Source: Streptomyces rishiriensis (GTDB lineage: Bacteria; Actinomycetota; Actinomycetes; Streptomycetales; Streptomycetaceae). From it: a stretch of 64,000 nucleotides of DNA. The translations under genes and the position numbers were made by a program. This document shows positions 41,139 to 49,243 of the stretch, piece after piece; within the stretch, counting starts at the first letter, position 1; each line of letters opens with the position of its first letter. The stretch lies in assembly GCF_030815485.1 (NCBI RefSeq), contig NZ_JAUSWV010000002.1, positions 3,162,001 through 3,226,000 of the forward strand, given 5' to 3'. Under the pieces are notes generated by a model that worked only from the letters and a program-made list of their open reading frames with translations, ran no database searches and was not told where the DNA came from.

Positions 41139-42581
41139 ATGCGCTCGCACCTGCTCAATGACACGACCGCGGAGCAGTACCGCCGTTCCGTGACCGAAGG
41201 AGTAGAGCGGGTGGCCGCCAAAATCGCCGCCACCGAACGTCCGTTCACCGGCATCTCGGTCGACGCCCTCGCGCCCCGCATCGACGGGATCGACCTGGAC
41301 AAGCCGCTGCACGACACCACGGCCGTCCTGGACGAGCTGGAGGAGGTCTACCTGCGCGACGCGGTCTACTTCCACCACCCCCGTTATCTCGCCCACCTGA
41401 ACTGCCCGGTCGTCATCCCGGCCGTGCTGGGCGAAGCGGTCCTGTCGGCCGTCAACTCCTCTCTCGACACCTGGGACCAGTCGGCCGGCGGCACGCTCAT
41501 CGAGCGCAAACTGATCGACTGGACGACGGCCCGGATCGGCCTCGGCCCGGCCGCCGACGGCGTGTTCACCTCCGGCGGCACCCAGTCCAACCTCCAGGCG
41601 CTGCTGCTCGCCCGCGAGGAGGCCAAGGCGGAGAACCTCGCCGAACTGCGCATCTTCGCCTCCGAGGTCAGCCACTTCAGCGTGAAGAAGTCCGCGAAAC
41701 TGCTGGGCCTCGGACCCGAAGCGGTGGTGTCCATACCGGTGGACGGCGACAAGCGGATGCGGACCGTCTCGCTCGCCCACGAGCTGGAGCGGTGCAAGGA
41801 GGCCGGTCTGACGCCCATGGCCGTGGTCGCCACCGCCGGCACCACCGACTTCGGCTCCATCGACCCGCTGCCCGAGATCGCCGAACTGTGCACGCAGTAC
41901 GGCACCTGGATGCACGTCGACGCGGCGTACGGCTGCGGTCTGCTCGCCTCCGTGAAGTACCGGGGCCGGATCGACGGCATCGAGCGCGCCGACTCCGTCA
42001 CCGTCGACTACCACAAGTCCTTCTTCCAGCCGGTGAGTTCCTCGGCCGTACTGGTCCGCGACGCGGCCACGCTCCGCCACGCCACCTATCACGCCGAGTA
42101 CCTCAACCCGCGCCGCATGGTGCAGGAGCGCATCCCCAACCAGGTGGACAAGTCCCTGCAGACCACCCGCCGGTTCGACGCGCTGAAACTGTGGATGACC
42201 CTGCGCACCATGGGCGCCGACGGCATCGGCCAGCTCTTCGACGAGGTCTGCGACCTGACCGCCGAGGGCTGGCGCCTGCTGGCCGCCGACCCGCGCTTCG
42301 ACGTCGTCGTCCAGCCGTCGCTCTCCACCCTCGTCTTCCGCTACATCCCCGCCGCCGTCACCGACCCGGCCGAGATCGACCGCGCCAACCTCTACGCCCG
42401 CAAGGCCCTCTTCGCCTCCGGTGACGCGGTGGTCGCGGGCACCAAGGTCGGCGCCCGCCACTACCTGAAGTTCACCCTGCTGAACCCCGAGACGACGACC
42501 GACGACATCGCCGCCGTCCTCGACCTGATCGCCGGCCACGCCGAGCAGTACCTGGGAGAGTCCCTTGACCGCGCTTCCTGA
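41139..42581 (+). CDS. desA: lysine decarboxylase of desferrioxamine biosynthesis
   Basis: 480-residue group II PLP decarboxylase that converts lysine to cadaverine, the first step of desferrioxamine assembly. PLP motifs: FTSGGTQSNLQALLLAR, VVATAGTTDFGSIDPLPEIA, WMHVDAAYGCG (Asp contacting the pyridine) and the Schiff-base Lys293 in VDYHKSFF. Start ATG 41139 follows GGAGGAC 7 bases upstream. Its 3' end overlaps the desB start by 17 bases. Confidence 0.95.
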   Translation: MRSHLLNDTTAEQYRRSVTEGVERVAAKIAATERPFTGISVDALAPRIDGIDLDKPLHDTTAVLDELEEVYLRDAVYFHHPRYLAHLNCPVVIPAVLGEAVLSAVNSSLDTWDQSAGGTLIERKLIDWTTARIGLGPAADGVFTSGGTQSNLQALLLAREEAKAENLAELRIFASEVSHFSVKKSAKLLGLGPEAVVSIPVDGDKRMRTVSLAHELERCKEAGLTPMAVVATAGTTDFGSIDPLPEIAELCTQYGTWMHVDAAYGCGLLASVKYRGRIDGIERADSVTVDYHKSFFQPVSSSAVLVRDAATLRHATYHAEYLNPRRMVQERIPNQVDKSLQTTRRFDALKLWMTLRTMGADGIGQLFDEVCDLTAEGWRLLAADPRFDVVVQPSLSTLVFRYIPAAVTDPAEIDRANLYARKALFASGDAVVAGTKVGARHYLKFTLLNPETTTDDIAAVLDLIAGHAEQYLGESLDRAS

Positions 42582-43839
42582 AGCCAGCCACACCTATGAC
42601 TTCGTGGGGATCGGACTCGGCCCCTTCAACCTCGGCCTCGCCTGCCTCACCGAGCCCATCGACGCGCTCGACGGCGTCTTCCTGGAGTCCAAGCCGGACT
42701 TCGAGTGGCACGCCGGCATGTTCCTCGACGGCGCGCACCTCCAGACGCCGTTCATGTCGGACCTCGTCACCCTGGCCGACCCGACCTCGCCGTACTCCTT
42801 CCTCAACTACCTGAAGGAGAAAGGCCGACTCTACTCGTTCTACATCCGCGAGAACTTCTACCCGCTGCGGGTCGAGTACGACGACTACTGCCGCTGGGCC
42901 GCGAACAAGCTGAGCAGCGTGCGCTTCTCGACGACGGTCGCGGAAGTGACGTACGAGGACGACGTGTACGTCGTGCGGACCACCGCCGGCGAGCGGTTCC
43001 GCGCCCGTCACCTGGTCCTCGGCACCGGCACGCCCCCGTACGTCCCGGAGGCCTGCGCCGACCTGGGCGGCGACTTCCTGCACAACTCCCGTTACCTGCA
43101 GCGCAAGGCGGAGCTCCAGAAGAAGGAGTCGATCACGCTGGTCGGCTCCGGTCAGTCGGCCGCCGAGATCTACTACGACCTGCTCAGCGAGATCGACGTA
43201 CACGGCTACCAGCTGAACTGGGTCACCCGCTCCCCGCGCTTCTTCCCGCTCGAGTACACCAAGCTCACGCTGGAGATGACCTCCCCGGAGTACATCGACT
43301 ACTTCCGTGAGCTGCCGGAGCAGACCCGCTACCGCCTCACGGCCGAGCAGAAGGGCCTGTTCAAGGGCATCGACGGCGATCTCATCAACGAGATCTTCGA
43401 CCTGCTCTACCAGAAGAACCTCGGCACCCCGGTGCCCACCCGGCTGCTCACCAACTCCTCGCTGAGCAGCGCGAGTTACGCGGACGGCAGCTACACCCTC
43501 GTCTTCCGCCAGGAGGAGCAGGGCAAGGACTTCGAGCTGAGCTCCCAGGGGCTGGTGCTGGCCACCGGCTACAAGTACACCGAGCCGGAGTTCCTCGCCC
43601 CCGTCCGCGACCGACTGCGCTACGACTCGCACGGCAACTTCGACATCGCCCGCAACTACTCCATCGACACCACGGGCCGGGGCGTGTTCCTCCAGAACGC
43701 GGGCGCGCACACCCACAGCATCACCTCCCCCGACCTCGGCATGGGCGCGTACCGCAACAGCTCGATCATCCGTGAGCTGCTCGGCAGCGAGTACTACCCG
43801 GTCGAGAAGACCATCGCGTTCCAGGAGTTCAGCGTATGA
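42565..43839 (+). CDS. desB: cadaverine N-monooxygenase (lysine/ornithine N-monooxygenase family)
   Basis: 424-residue FAD/NADPH monooxygenase that hydroxylates the amine of cadaverine. FAD site GIGLGPFNLGLACL at residues 13-26, NADPH site VGSGQSAAEIYYDLL, and the C-terminal ATGYKYTEPEFL (D/ATGY motif). The only start compatible with the family N-terminus is TTG 42565, inside the end of desA, with GGGAGAG 5 bases upstream. The overlap implies translational coupling to desA. Confidence 0.93.
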   Translation: MTALPEASHTYDFVGIGLGPFNLGLACLTEPIDALDGVFLESKPDFEWHAGMFLDGAHLQTPFMSDLVTLADPTSPYSFLNYLKEKGRLYSFYIRENFYPLRVEYDDYCRWAANKLSSVRFSTTVAEVTYEDDVYVVRTTAGERFRARHLVLGTGTPPYVPEACADLGGDFLHNSRYLQRKAELQKKESITLVGSGQSAAEIYYDLLSEIDVHGYQLNWVTRSPRFFPLEYTKLTLEMTSPEYIDYFRELPEQTRYRLTAEQKGLFKGIDGDLINEIFDLLYQKNLGTPVPTRLLTNSSLSSASYADGSYTLVFRQEEQGKDFELSSQGLVLATGYKYTEPEFLAPVRDRLRYDSHGNFDIARNYSIDTTGRGVFLQNAGAHTHSITSPDLGMGAYRNSSIIRELLGSEYYPVEKTIAFQEFSV

Positions 43840-44390
43840 GCACGACCACGGCGGCCGGCGGCCGTCTCAGCCTCCGCCCCCTCGACCCCGTCGAGGACGC
43901 CGAGCTGCTGCACGGCTGGGTCACGCACCCCAAGGCCGCGTACTGGATGATGCAGAACGCGAAACTGGTGGACGTCGAGCGCGCCTACATGGACATCGCG
44001 GCCGACGAGCACAGCCACGCCCTCATCGGTCTGCACGACGGCGAGCCCGCCTTCCTGATGGAGTACTACGACCCGGCCCACCGGGAGCTGGTCGGCCTGT
44101 ACGAGCCGCTGCCCGGCGACGTCGGCATGCACTTCCTGGTCGCCCCCACCGACCGGCCCGTGCACGGGTTCACCCGGGCCGTGATCACCGCCGTGATGTC
44201 ACGCCTCTTCGAGGACCCGGCCACCTCCCGGGTCGTCGTCGAGCCGGACGTCGCCAACACGGCGGTGCACGCCCTCAACGAGGCCGTCGGGTTCGTGCCC
44301 GAGCGGGAGATCCAGAAGCCGGAGAAGCGGGCGCTGCTGAGCTTCTGCACACGCGAGCAGTTCGTCGCGGCGACGGGGGTGCCGGCATGA
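43836..44390 (+). CDS. desC: N-hydroxycadaverine acyltransferase (IucB-like GNAT)
   Basis: 184-residue GNAT acyltransferase that acetylates or succinylates N-hydroxycadaverine from the acyl-CoA. The order LSLRPLDPVEDAELLHGWVTHPKAAYWM, PAFLMEYYDP, GDVGMHFLVAP and VVVEPDVANTAVHALNEAVGF is characteristic of siderophore-type acetyltransferases. The ATG overlaps the desB stop (ATGA), and its own stop overlaps desD in the same way. Confidence 0.93.
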   Translation: MSTTTAAGGRLSLRPLDPVEDAELLHGWVTHPKAAYWMMQNAKLVDVERAYMDIAADEHSHALIGLHDGEPAFLMEYYDPAHRELVGLYEPLPGDVGMHFLVAPTDRPVHGFTRAVITAVMSRLFEDPATSRVVVEPDVANTAVHALNEAVGFVPEREIQKPEKRALLSFCTREQFVAATGVPA

Positions 44391-46156
44391 GCCTCGCCGA
44401 CGCCGTCGCCCACCTCTCCCCCGAGCGCTGGGAGAAGGCCAACCGTCTGCTCGTCCGCAAGGCCCTCGCGGAGTTCGCGCACGAACGCCTGATCACCCCC
44501 GAGGAGAAGGACGGCCGCTTCGTCGTCCGCAGCGACGACGGGCTGACCTACTACCGCTTCACGGCCACCCGCCACGCCCTCGACCACTGGCAGGTGGACG
44601 CCGACTCGATCACCCGCACCCGCGACGGCGCCGAACTCCCGCTGGCCGCGCTGGACTTCCTCATCGAACTGCAGAAGACACTGGGTCTGAGCGAGGAGAT
44701 CCTGCCGGTCTACCTGGAGGAGATCTCCTCCACCCTCTCCGGCACCTGCTACAAACTGACCAAGCCGCAGATCACGTCGGCGGAGCTGGTCAGAAGCGGC
44801 TTCCAGGCCATCGAGACCGGGATGACCGAGGGCCACCCCTGCTTCGTCGCCAACAACGGGCGGCTCGGCTTCGGCATCCACGAGTACCTGTCCTACGCCC
44901 CGGAGACGGCGAGCCCGGTCCGGCTGGTGTGGCTGGCGGCGCACCGCTCACGGGCCGCGTTCACGGCGGGCGCCGGCATCGCGTACGAGTCGTTCGTGCG
45001 GGAGGAGCTGGGCGAGAAGACGGTCGAGCGGTTCGACGGGATCCTGCGTGAGCAGAACCGGGACCCGGAGGACTACCTCCTCATCCCCGTGCACCCCTGG
45101 CAGTGGTGGAACAAGCTCACCGTCACCTTCGCCGCCGAGATCGCCCGCGGGAACCTGGTCTGCCTGGGCGAGGGCGACGACGAGTACCTGGCCCAGCAGT
45201 CCATCCGGACGTTCTTCAACTCCTCGCACCCCGAGAAGCACTATGTGAAGACGGCCCTGTCCGTGCTCAACATGGGCTTCATGCGCGGACTGTCGGCCGC
45301 CTACATGGAGGCCACCCCGGCCATCAACGACTGGCTGGCCCAGCTCATCGACAACGACCCGGTGCTCAGGTCGACGGGCCTGTCGATCATCCGGGAGCGG
45401 GCGGCCGTCGGCTACCGGCACCTGGAGTACGAGGCGGCGACGGACCGCTACTCGCCGTACCGCAAGATGCTGGCCGCGCTGTGGCGCGAGAGCCCGGTGC
45501 CGACGCTCCGGGACGGCGAGTCGCTCGCGACGATGGCCTCCCTGGTCCATGTGGACCACGAGGGCGCCTCGGTGGCCGGCGCGCTGATCGAGCAGTCGGG
45601 CCTGACGCCGACCCAGTGGCTGCGCGGCTACCTCCAGGCGTACTACACCCCGCTCCTGCACAGCTTCTACGCGTACGACCTGGTGTTCATGCCGCACGGC
45701 GAGAACACCATCCTGGTCCTGAAGGACGGGGCGGTGCAGCGGGCGATCTACAAGGACATCGCCGAGGAGATCGCCGTCATGGACCCGGACGCGGTGCTGC
45801 CGCCCGAGGTCCGGCGCATCCGCGTCGAGGTGCCCGAGGACAAGAAGCTGCTGTCCGTCTTCACGGACGTCTTCGACTGCTTCTTCCGCTTCCTCGCGGC
45901 CGGCCTCGCCACCGAGGGGATCCTCGACGAGGACGACTTCTGGCGCACCGTCGCCGAGGTCACCCGCGCCTACCAGGAGGCGAACCCGGAACTGGCCGAC
46001 AGGTTCCGCCAGTACGACGTGTTCGCCCCCGAGTTCGCCCTGTCCTGCCTCAACCGCCTCCAGCTGCGCAACAACCGGCAGATGGTGGACCTGGCGGACC
46101 CGTCGGGCGCCCTCCAGCTGGTCGGAACCCTGAAAAATCCCGTCACGGGGTTCTGA
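44387..46156 (+). CDS. desD: NRPS-independent siderophore synthetase
   Basis: 589-residue IucA/IucC synthetase that adenylates succinyl-hydroxycadaverine and condenses and cyclises units into desferrioxamine E/B. Family segments: TEGHPCFVANNGRLGFGIHE, LIPVHPWQWWNKL, RTFFNSSHPEKHYVKTALSV, HSFYAYDLVFMPHGENTILV and a C-terminal FhuF-like region (YDVFAPEFALSCLNRLQLRNN). ATG 44387 overlaps the desC stop (ATGA). Last gene of desABCD, followed by a strong hairpin. Confidence 0.95.
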   Translation: MSLADAVAHLSPERWEKANRLLVRKALAEFAHERLITPEEKDGRFVVRSDDGLTYYRFTATRHALDHWQVDADSITRTRDGAELPLAALDFLIELQKTLGLSEEILPVYLEEISSTLSGTCYKLTKPQITSAELVRSGFQAIETGMTEGHPCFVANNGRLGFGIHEYLSYAPETASPVRLVWLAAHRSRAAFTAGAGIAYESFVREELGEKTVERFDGILREQNRDPEDYLLIPVHPWQWWNKLTVTFAAEIARGNLVCLGEGDDEYLAQQSIRTFFNSSHPEKHYVKTALSVLNMGFMRGLSAAYMEATPAINDWLAQLIDNDPVLRSTGLSIIRERAAVGYRHLEYEAATDRYSPYRKMLAALWRESPVPTLRDGESLATMASLVHVDHEGASVAGALIEQSGLTPTQWLRGYLQAYYTPLLHSFYAYDLVFMPHGENTILVLKDGAVQRAIYKDIAEEIAVMDPDAVLPPEVRRIRVEVPEDKKLLSVFTDVFDCFFRFLAAGLATEGILDEDDFWRTVAEVTRAYQEANPELADRFRQYDVFAPEFALSCLNRLQLRNNRQMVDLADPSGALQLVGTLKNPVTGF

Positions 46157-46163
46157 TCGGGCG

Positions 46164-46202
46164 GACGGGCGCCCCCGGGTACGGTCCCCGGGGGCGCCCG
46201 TC
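46164..46202 (+). terminator. terminator of desABCD
   Basis: CGGGCGCCCCCGGG pairs perfectly with CCCGGGGGCGCCCG around a 7-base loop, 9 bases after the desD stop. Confidence 0.9.
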
Positions 46203-46225
46203 GCCGTCTTTGGAAGAATCCTCCC

Positions 46226-47095
46226 ATGGCGGAAATCATCCAGAAGGACGGCACCTGGGTCTTCGACGGCGATGCCCTGCGACTCACCCCGGGCCGGGAC
46301 AGGAACGTCAGCCCGCTCCGCAGGGAACTGGGTGAACTGCTGATCCCCCTGGGCGCGTTGGCCGGGCTGTCGTTCGAGCAGGGGAAGCGGACGGGGCGGC
46401 TGCGGCTCCGCCTGCGGGACGGCGCCGATCCCCTGCTCCAGGCGACCGGCGGCCGGCTGACCGAGCCGCACGATCCGTATCAGCTGCTCGTCGAATCCGA
46501 CCGGTACGGGGTCGCCGAGTACCTCGTGGACGAGGTGCGCCGGGCGCTGCTCCTCGACGAGGTGCCGACCGACCCGGTGGACGCGTATCTGCTGCCCGGC
46601 CCCTCCGTGCCGCTGTCCGTCTCCGCCGGGGACGGCACCGCGAGTTTCGACGGTGAACGGGTACGGCTGGAGTGGAACTGGAAGACCGAGGAGTCCAAGG
46701 CCTCCGCCGGCGCCCGCAGTCTGGACATCGCGGAGATCGAGGCCGTGGAGTGGCAGCCCTCGGTCGGTCTCGAGAACGGCTGTCTGCGCTTCCGGCTGCG
46801 TCACGCGCCCACGAAGGCGCCGGCCAAGTACGACCCCAACGCCGTGGAGCTGTGGGGGTTCAAGAAGGATCCGCTGATGGCGCTCGTCGCGGCGGCCGTA
46901 CAGGCCAGGCTGCCCCATCCGGCGGCCGGGCCCCGGGACGCCGTGCCCGCGCAGCGCGAGCCGGACGCCGCCGCCGGGGACGACCACGACGCGCTGCTGC
47001 GCCGTCTGCGCGAACTCGGCGAGCTGCGCCGTGACGGCGTCCTGACGGACGAGGAGTTCGCCCTGGCCAAACAGGCGGTCCTCAAGCGCCTGTAA
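46226..47095 (+). CDS. DUF4429 protein with C-terminal SHOCT domain
   Basis: 289 residues, cytosolic. Two DUF4429 modules (about residues 5-105 and 115-230), each opening with a W-x-FDG/ASFDG strand and containing a pleckstrin-like beta-rich pattern (GTWVFDGDALRLTP; GTASFDGERVRLEW). The last 32 residues form a SHOCT helix pair (LLRRLRELGELRRDGVLTDE). The function of DUF4429/SHOCT proteins is not established; SHOCT is thought to mediate oligomerisation. It stands alone between the des locus and a convergent phosphatase gene. Confidence 0.85.
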   Translation: MAEIIQKDGTWVFDGDALRLTPGRDRNVSPLRRELGELLIPLGALAGLSFEQGKRTGRLRLRLRDGADPLLQATGGRLTEPHDPYQLLVESDRYGVAEYLVDEVRRALLLDEVPTDPVDAYLLPGPSVPLSVSAGDGTASFDGERVRLEWNWKTEESKASAGARSLDIAEIEAVEWQPSVGLENGCLRFRLRHAPTKAPAKYDPNAVELWGFKKDPLMALVAAAVQARLPHPAAGPRDAVPAQREPDAAAGDDHDALLRRLRELGELRRDGVLTDEEFALAKQAVLKRL

Positions 47096-47141
47096 CGCGG
47101 ACGAGGACCACCTGCCGACGGAGATGCGAACGGACCGGGGG

Positions 47142-47196
47142 GCACCCCGCCTGCCGGGAGGGTGGCGGGGGTGCGCCCTGCCTTCCGGGCGCACCC
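47142..47196. terminator. paired convergent terminator hairpins
   Basis: GCACCCCGCC pairs with GGCGGGGGTGC, and an overlapping second stem GGGTGCGCCC/GGGCGCACCC (47169-47178 / 47187-47196) faces the phosphatase gene. The two structures share GGGGTGC and are mutually exclusive. Confidence 0.75.
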
Positions 47197-47203
47197 GGTG
47201 GGG

Positions 47204-48790
47204 TCACTTCGCCTTGCGGGCCACCGTGAAGTGGTCGACCTGCTCGCCCGTCTCGGCGATGCCGCGCACGGTCAGCGTGGCCGTACGGCCCTTCGCGGCC
47301 GGGGTGACGTCCACCCGCAGGAACGAGTAGTCGAGGTAGCGCACACGCGACCAGGTGACGGTCTCGTCGACCTTGCCGTCCTTGGTGTTGATGAAGGAGG
47401 CGACCGAGTCGACCTCGTTCTCGTGGCCCTCGTAGGAGAGCGGGGCGCTGAACGCGTACAGACTGCGGCCGGCCGCGCCCGCGGTGACGTAGACCACACC
47501 CTCGGACTCGGGGTACGCCGTGCCGCCGATCGGGAGCTTCTTGGTGACCGCGCCCGCCTTGATCACGTCGGTGCGCTCGTACTGGTGGTTGTGGCCGTTG
47601 ATGACCAGGTCGACCGTGTACTTCTCGAACAGCGGCACCCACTCCTGGCGCACGCCCCCCTCCGAGGCGTGCGCGGTGGAGGTGCAGTAGGCGCAGTGGT
47701 GGAAGAAGACGACGACGAAGTCGACGTCCTTCGACGCCCGGTACTTCTTCAGCTGTGTCTCGAGCCACTTCGTCTGGGTGCCGCCCGAGATGCCGAGGTT
47801 GGCCGGGATCTCGAAGGAGATGTCGTTGGCGTCGAGCGAGATCACCGCCGTGTTGCCGTGGACGAAGGTGTAGACGCCCGGGAGGTTCTTCTTGTCGGGA
47901 CCGTTGTCCGGGAGGTTCCAGCGCGCCTCCTCGCCCCCGTAGCCGTTGGGCGAGTACCAGGCCTCCATGTCGTGGTTGCCGTAGGCCGGCATCCACGGGA
48001 CGGACTTGGCGACGGACTCGGTCTGGGCGAGGAACTGGTCCCAGATCCGCGCGTCGAAACCGGTGTCGGAGGCCTTGCCCTGGCCGGCCGGGTCGGCGTA
48101 CGCGATGTCGCCGGCGTGCAGGTGGAAGGCCGGGTTCTGACCGAGGAGCAGGCTGTTGTTGGCGAGACCGTGGTAGCTGACGCCCTCGTCGCCGAACGCG
48201 GTGAACGTGAACGGCGCCTTGTGGTCGGGGGCGGTGGTGAAGGTGCCGAGGGTGCCGAGGAGGTGGGCGGCGGCCGGGTCGAAACCCGCGTGACCGACGC
48301 CGTAGTAGTACGTCCTGCCGGGCTTGAGGTGGGTGAGCCGGGCGTGCAGGTAGTACTGGGTGTGGTCGCCGCCGGTGCCCACCCCGGCCGGGGTGTGGAG
48401 GGTGCGCACCTCTGCCTCGATCCTGCGGGACAGGTCCCAGGGGTGGGCGCCGATCCGGATGAAGGGCTTCTTCACCGCGACCGGGACCTGCCAGGAGACC
48501 GTGATCTCGGTGCGCGGGTCGTTGCCGTAGGCGAGGTGGCGGCCGAAGGGGGCGACGAGGGCGCCGTCGACGTGCTCGGCGGCCGGCGTGGTCCTCGGGG
48601 CCCGCGCCGGCACCGCCGCCTGGGCCGGGGCGCCGGTCACGAACGCGCCACCCGTGACGGCGCCCAGCGTGACGGCGCCGCCTCTGATCATCGTGCGTCG
48701 GGAGAACTTGGCGCGCAGGTACTCGTGCTGCTCGGCCATGCTCATGCGGTCGGCGAGCCGCTCGGGTACGCCCATGCGAGGAGTGTCCAT
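47204..48790 (-). CDS. Tat-exported purple-acid-type metallophosphatase
   Basis: 528 residues. After a 28-residue leader comes a twin-arginine signal FSRRTMIRGGAVTLG ending APAQAA, so folded export with metal loaded is expected. A fibronectin-III-like N-terminal domain (TEITVSWQVPV...GRTYYYGVGHAG) precedes the metallophosphoesterase core with metal motifs FTAFGDEG, HAGDIAYAD, AYGNHDME, FFHHCAYC and INGHNHQYER. Such enzymes release phosphate from phospho-monoesters in soil. ATG 48790 is the first start; later ATGs (such as MSMAEQHEY) would also keep the signal. Confidence 0.9.
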   Translation of the reverse strand: MDTPRMGVPERLADRMSMAEQHEYLRAKFSRRTMIRGGAVTLGAVTGGAFVTGAPAQAAVPARAPRTTPAAEHVDGALVAPFGRHLAYGNDPRTEITVSWQVPVAVKKPFIRIGAHPWDLSRRIEAEVRTLHTPAGVGTGGDHTQYYLHARLTHLKPGRTYYYGVGHAGFDPAAAHLLGTLGTFTTAPDHKAPFTFTAFGDEGVSYHGLANNSLLLGQNPAFHLHAGDIAYADPAGQGKASDTGFDARIWDQFLAQTESVAKSVPWMPAYGNHDMEAWYSPNGYGGEEARWNLPDNGPDKKNLPGVYTFVHGNTAVISLDANDISFEIPANLGISGGTQTKWLETQLKKYRASKDVDFVVVFFHHCAYCTSTAHASEGGVRQEWVPLFEKYTVDLVINGHNHQYERTDVIKAGAVTKKLPIGGTAYPESEGVVYVTAGAAGRSLYAFSAPLSYEGHENEVDSVASFINTKDGKVDETVTWSRVRYLDYSFLRVDVTPAAKGRTATLTVRGIAETGEQVDHFTVARKAK

Positions 48791-48961
48791 GACGTCTGAA
48801 ACTCGTCGCCTCGGGCGACGGCCCGCCAGACGCCATATGGACGGTGCGCGAACAGCGGCTCATAACACATTCAACGTTGTCCCAAGGCTCCTTAACAGGT
48901 GCTTGCCCGAAATCGGGCACGATTCTTGCGAAAGCGGCTCGCGTCCTCCAGGATCTACCGG

Positions 48962-49219
48962 GTGCACGACGAACTCGTTGATCACCTGACGCGGTCCACG
49001 CCTCTCCAGCGGGGCGAGGCGCTCCGGGTGATCCAGGACGTGCTCGCCTACTTCGACGAGACGACCGAGAACTACGTCCGTCGCCGCCACCGCGAGCTCC
49101 AGGCCCAGGGCCTGGTCAACGCGGAGATCTTCGAACGGGTCGAGGCGGACCTGAAATACCGTGCGGTGGCGCCGCCGGAGCTCACGCTCAGGCAACTGCG
49201 GCGCATCGTCTACGGGTGA
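48962..49219 (+). CDS. small conserved protein upstream of glmS
   Basis: 85 residues from GTG 48962 (VHDELVDHLTRSTPL), helical and charged, with EALRVIQDVLAYFDETTENY and RRRHRELQAQGLVNAEIFE. A GTG at 48899 would add a basic 21-residue leader and is less likely. I recognise no domain. The short gap of 24 bases to glmS and shared strand suggest co-transcription. Function unknown. Confidence 0.7.
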   Translation: MHDELVDHLTRSTPLQRGEALRVIQDVLAYFDETTENYVRRRHRELQAQGLVNAEIFERVEADLKYRAVAPPELTLRQLRRIVYG

Positions 49220-49243
49220 TCGAAAGCTTGGGGATACCTATAT

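Noticed and set aside
49100..49243. A DasR or other aminosugar operator before glmS
   Set aside because: I looked for the ACTGGTCTAGACCA-like pattern and found no convincing match.
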